Assembly (NCBI RefSeq): GCF_028610705.1
Contig: NZ_JAQQWT010000028.1
Coordinates: forward strand, 1-43,070
Length of the DNA: 43,070 nucleotides
Source of the DNA: Halalkalibacter alkalisediminis
GTDB taxonomy: Bacteria; Bacillota; Bacilli; Bacillales; Bacillaceae_D
Direction of reading: 5' to 3'
The notes under the pieces are model-generated. The model was not told where the DNA came from, made no database searches, and saw only the letters and a list, made by a program, of their open reading frames with translations. Numbering within the stretch: position 1 is the first letter of the stretch; each line of letters begins with the position of its first letter. Shown one piece after another: positions 40,568 to 43,070 of the stretch. The position numbers and the translations under genes are program-made.

Positions 40568-42035
40568 GTGAACGGTAAGAAGTCAGCAGAGGTCATAGTA
40601 GTCCAATGGATGAAGGACCGAACAATAAGAATCTTGGAACTAACGGAGGTGAGAAGTATGCATCGACCACAGAAAACATCCAAAGATGACTACCCGCTAG
40701 AAGATAAGGCGGAACCTGAACATACAGCGGAAGCGTGCAGTATACTTCACGCTGAACCTAGAAGAAGAGATGGTGAATGTTCAGAATTGATCAGCGAGAT
40801 CATTGATCGAGATAATCTCAATAGGGCTTATAAAAGAGTCAAGAAGAACAAAGGAAAACCTGGGATAGATGGAATGACGGTGGACAAATTGCCATTATTC
40901 TTAGCCAAAGAGAGCAGGTCTCTTGTGCTTTCCATCAAAGATGGAACATACGAACCACAACCCGTTAAGCGGGTCGAAATCCCGAAGCCGGATGGTTCAA
41001 AAAGAAAACTAGGAATTCCTACGGTCAAAGACCGACTTGTTCAACAAGCGATTCTTCAAGTAATTGAAAGATGGATCAACCCCCACTTTTCTGAGCACAG
41101 TTTTGGCTTCCGTCCAAACCTAAGCCGCTCACGACGCAATCGGAAAAGCAAAACAGTACTACGAAGAGGGGTACCGATACGTGGTAGACATCGATATGAA
41201 AGGTTCGATACAGTCAACCATGACAAACTCATGTACCATGTAGAGGAGTTTATTCAGGACCCAGTAGTGCTTAAACTAATTCGTAAATTCTTGCGAAGTG
41301 GCATTATGATTGGTGAAAAGTATGAGCCAAGCGAGATCGGAACTCCTCAAGGTGGTTTATGCAAAGTAGGTGGTGTCATCAGTCCGGTGCTAGCAAATTT
41401 ATTTCTACATTATGCGTTTGATAAATGGATAGCTATTAATCACCCAAGCAATCCATTCGCTAGATATGCAGATGACGCAGTCATCCACTGCAAGACAGAG
41501 GAAGAAGCAAAGAGAGTGCTCAAATCCTTAAGCGAGAGAATGAATGAATGTAAACTCGAACTCCATCCTTCCAAAACAAAAATTGTATATTGTAAGGATG
41601 CCGACAGGACAGAAGAAAAACATAGCGTTTGATTTTCTGGGATATACGTTCAGACCAAGGCTGTCGAAGAACAGGTGGGGAAAACATTTTGTAAATTTCA
41701 CACCAGCTATCAGTAACAAAGCTAAGAAATCAATTCAGCAAAAAGTGCGAGATTGGAAACTACAATTGAAGGCTGATAAAGAGCTCATAGACCTATCAAA
41801 TATGTTTAACTCAGTAATTCAAGGGTGGATTAACTACTATGGGAAATTCTACAAATCTGAAATGTACTCCTCACTAAGGCACATAAACAAAGCCTTAATT
41901 ATGTGGGCGAGAAGGAAATATAAAAAGTTATCTCGACACAAGAAAAGGGCAGAACACTTTCTAGGCAGAATCTCTAAACAAAATCCTAAACTTTTCAAAC
42001 ACTGGGATATAGGTATCAAACCTACGGCTGAATAA
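40568..42035 (+). pseudogene. group II intron reverse transcriptase/maturase, multiply frameshifted
   Basis: The RT domain is plain: KGKPGIDGMTVDKL, PKPDGSKRKLGIPTVKDRLV, FARYADDAV with the catalytic YADD. A maturase X domain follows (FDFLGYTFRPRLSKNR, QGWINYYGKFY). There are three defects. From about 41127 to 41205 the frame is shifted, and the expected AHDAI...YVVDIDMK, with a catalytic Asp, is read only in another frame. Six residues (LCKVGG) are inserted between GTPQGG and VISPVLANL. At about 41605 another shift separates the RT from the X domain. I see no HNH endonuclease. The first defensible start is uncertain (40568 or a later ATG at 40658). Confidence 0.85.
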
Positions 42036-42038
42036 TGG

Positions 42039-42074
42039 GAGCCGGATGAGCTGAGAGGTTCACGTCCGGTTCTG
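42039..42074 (+). ncRNA. group II intron domain V
   Basis: This 36-base hairpin with GAGCCGGAT and CGTCCGGTTCTG arms and a TTCAC segment is the most conserved catalytic piece of group II introns. Its position four bases after the maturase frame fixes the intron orientation as plus. Confidence 0.85.
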
Positions 42075-42114
42075 AGAGAGATTACTGGGGAGGTTCCAGT
42101 GGTCTACTTGCCGT

Positions 42115-42519
42115 AATATCTACGTGAAAAGCCAAAGGGCTGGAGAGAGAGTACTAAAAAGCATTACGAAATTTCTTGAAGAAGAACTAAAGCTAACGGT
42201 GAATAAGGAAAAGAGCGAAGTCGGTAGACCTCCGAAACGGAAGTTTCTAGGTTTCTGTATACAATCAACGAGAAATGGAACACAATGCCGTCCTCATATT
42301 AAGGCGAAAAAGAGACTCGAAGAAAAAGTGAGAAACTTGACTTCCCGCAAACGACCAGGAGAGATTCGTGAGATTATCAAAGAGATCAATCAAGTAACTA
42401 GGGGATGGATTAATTACTATGGAATTGGTCTTATGAAAACCTATGTTCAAGAAATTGATCGATGGATACGTCGACGGATTAGGGGTCACGTTATCAAAAG
42501 TGAAAAATTGCACGTTTAG
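42115..42519 (+). pseudogene. C-terminal part of a second group II intron reverse transcriptase
   Basis: Immediately after the intron's 3' end an open frame reads NIYVKSQRAGERVLKSITKF, then NKEKSEVGRPPKRKFLGFCI and TRGWINYYGIGLMKTY. This is the segment that normally follows YADDC in LtrA-like intron proteins, so the fragment begins right at the RT active-site loop. It belongs to a different intron lineage from the preceding maturase. The N-terminal half is absent here. Either the first intron inserted in this gene and the 5' exon was later lost, or the two elements recombined. Confidence 0.8.
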
Positions 42520-42539
42520 ACACAATTTAGACACATTTT

Positions 42540-42578
42540 AGCCGGTTACCTGTACGGTAAGAAACCGGCTGTTGTTTT
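42540..42578. terminator. bidirectional-looking terminator hairpin
   Basis: AGCCGGTT and AACCGGCT form a perfect 8-bp stem with a loop of about 15 bases and a T-rich tail (GTTGTTTTC). It separates the second RT fragment from the convergent Tn3 transposase fragment. Confidence 0.6.
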
Positions 42579-42581
42579 CTC

Positions 42582-42986
42582 TTATTTCTTAACCCGTAGT
42601 GGTCGTAATTGATCTATTGTCCCATCCTGTTTCAGGTTCCACACATAATCCCCTGTTAATGCAATACGCTCCCAGCCCAAAGGGGATATATGCTGAAGAT
42701 ATTCTTCTGGAATTTCTACTCCTCTTGCATGTAATGATGTAATAGCCTGCTCAATATAGACTGTATTCCAAGAGACGATCGCTGACACGATGAGTTGAAG
42801 GGCACTCGCTCGGTGTAACTGATCTTCATACGAACGGTCGCGTACTTCACCTAACTGATTAAAAAATATGGCACGAGCTAATCCGTGCTTTGCTTCTCCT
42901 TTGTTCAGTCCAATCTGTACACGTCTGCGGTGTTCAGGGCTTTGTAGCCATTTTAATGTGTACAAGCTTCTCTCAATGCGTCCCAT
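42582..42986 (-). pseudogene. Tn3-family transposase, C-terminal fragment
   Basis: The minus-strand frame gives the end of a Tn3-type TnpA: GRIERSLYTLKWLQSPEHRR, RRVQIGLNKGEAKHGLARAI, FFNQLGEVRDRSYEDQ, then VSAIVSWNTVYIEQAI, which contains the final conserved acidic residue. Upstream, the same frame meets a TGA about ten codons before the first match. The remaining bases to 43070 read differently (MAVRCAIRDCRKKKTSDE in another frame). It therefore looks truncated by a rearrangement rather than by the window edge, leaving about 135 of some 990 residues. Confidence 0.85.
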
Positions 42987-43070
42987 TTCACGTATTTTTT
43001 GTTGCGAGGAATGATTTCATCACTCGTCTTCTTCTTGCGACAATCGCGAATAGCACAACGGACTGCCATA

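Larger units (their letters stand above)
40237..42113 (+). mobile_element. group II intron (decayed)
   Basis: The 5' end GTGTG at 40237 fits the GUGYG consensus. About 330-420 bases of non-coding ribozyme sequence precede the maturase frame. Domain V is recognisable at 42039-42074 as GAGCCGGATGAGCTGAG, a GTTCAC-containing turn and CGTCCGGTTCTG, and a domain VI-like stem follows. The 3' end is placed near 42113, within a few bases. The ribozyme parts look intact by eye, but the encoded maturase is broken, so mobility would need help in trans. Confidence 0.8.

Noticed and set aside
1-43070. CRISPR array, rRNA or tRNA genes
   Set aside because: No regularly spaced repeat-spacer pattern and no recognisable rRNA or tRNA sequence was seen on either strand.

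Overview
The window looks like a Bacillales (Bacillus/Alkalihalobacillus-type) genome segment. It is moderately AT-rich, has strong AGGAGG-like ribosome sites, GTG/TTG starts, tightly overlapping operons, a Firmicute-type Rho relative, a MocR regulator paired with an EamA exporter, and IS6, IS110, Tn3 and group II intron remnants. It reads as a genomic island or plasmid region in which two biosynthetic operons are set among mobile-element debris. The species is not identifiable from the sequence alone.

Layout. 1-3.0 kb is debris: the end of an IS6-family element, a Fis-like helix-turn-helix remnant, a truncated rho-like gene, a broken helix-turn-helix gene and an intact DUF4260 membrane protein. 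3.1-4.4 kb holds a TetR regulator overlapping a metallo-beta-lactamase-fold hydrolase. 4.5-19.0 kb is one compact operon with the same palindromic operator in front of it as in front of the tetR gene. 19.0-21.4 kb is an IS110 element with a frameshift plus a resolvase fragment. 21.4-21.9 kb is a DUF523 gene. 22.2-36.9 kb is a second operon: trpDCBAF followed by ten genes of sugar, amino-transfer and redox chemistry. 37-39.4 kb is a MocR/EamA divergent pair. 39.4-43.1 kb is debris: VOC and hypothetical pseudogenes, a decayed group II intron joined to part of a second intron reverse transcriptase, and a Tn3 transposase fragment.

The 4.5-19 kb operon is the main find. It combines (i) a reducing type II polyketide synthase (ketosynthase and chain-length-factor-like domains fused in one protein, ACP, ketoreductase, a ketoreductase-like protein without the catalytic Tyr, FabZ-like dehydratase) with (ii) a complete tetronate cassette (KAS III-like enzyme, FkbH-like glyceryl enzyme, glyceryl ACP, E2-type acyltransferase like Agg4, alpha/beta hydrolase like Agg5), plus a type II thioesterase, an enoyl-CoA-hydratase-fold protein, two flavoenzymes, a 31-residue peptide and a Sfp-type phosphopantetheinyl transferase. 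My inference is an acyl tetronate, probably with an unsaturated acyl chain and an agglomerin-like exocyclic alkene. No enoyl reductase or malonyltransferase is visible. The TetR protein and two near-identical 29-bp operators probably form its switch.

The second operon has trpD, C, B, A and F but no trpE or trpG in view. Without a break it runs into Gfo/Idh oxidoreductases, two tandem DegT aminotransferases, a TIM-barrel sugar isomerase, an M20 hydrolase, an Ldh-family dehydrogenase, two small unusual proteins and a nucleotide-sugar 6-dehydrogenase. The dehydrogenase/Gfo-Idh/DegT set parallels the WbpA-WbpB-WbpE route to 3-amino-hexuronic sugars. This suggests a dedicated metabolite joining an indole/anthranilate branch to an amino sugar. 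Direct AAGTGGTAC repeats occur both upstream of trpD and at the MocR/EamA promoter, suggesting shared control.
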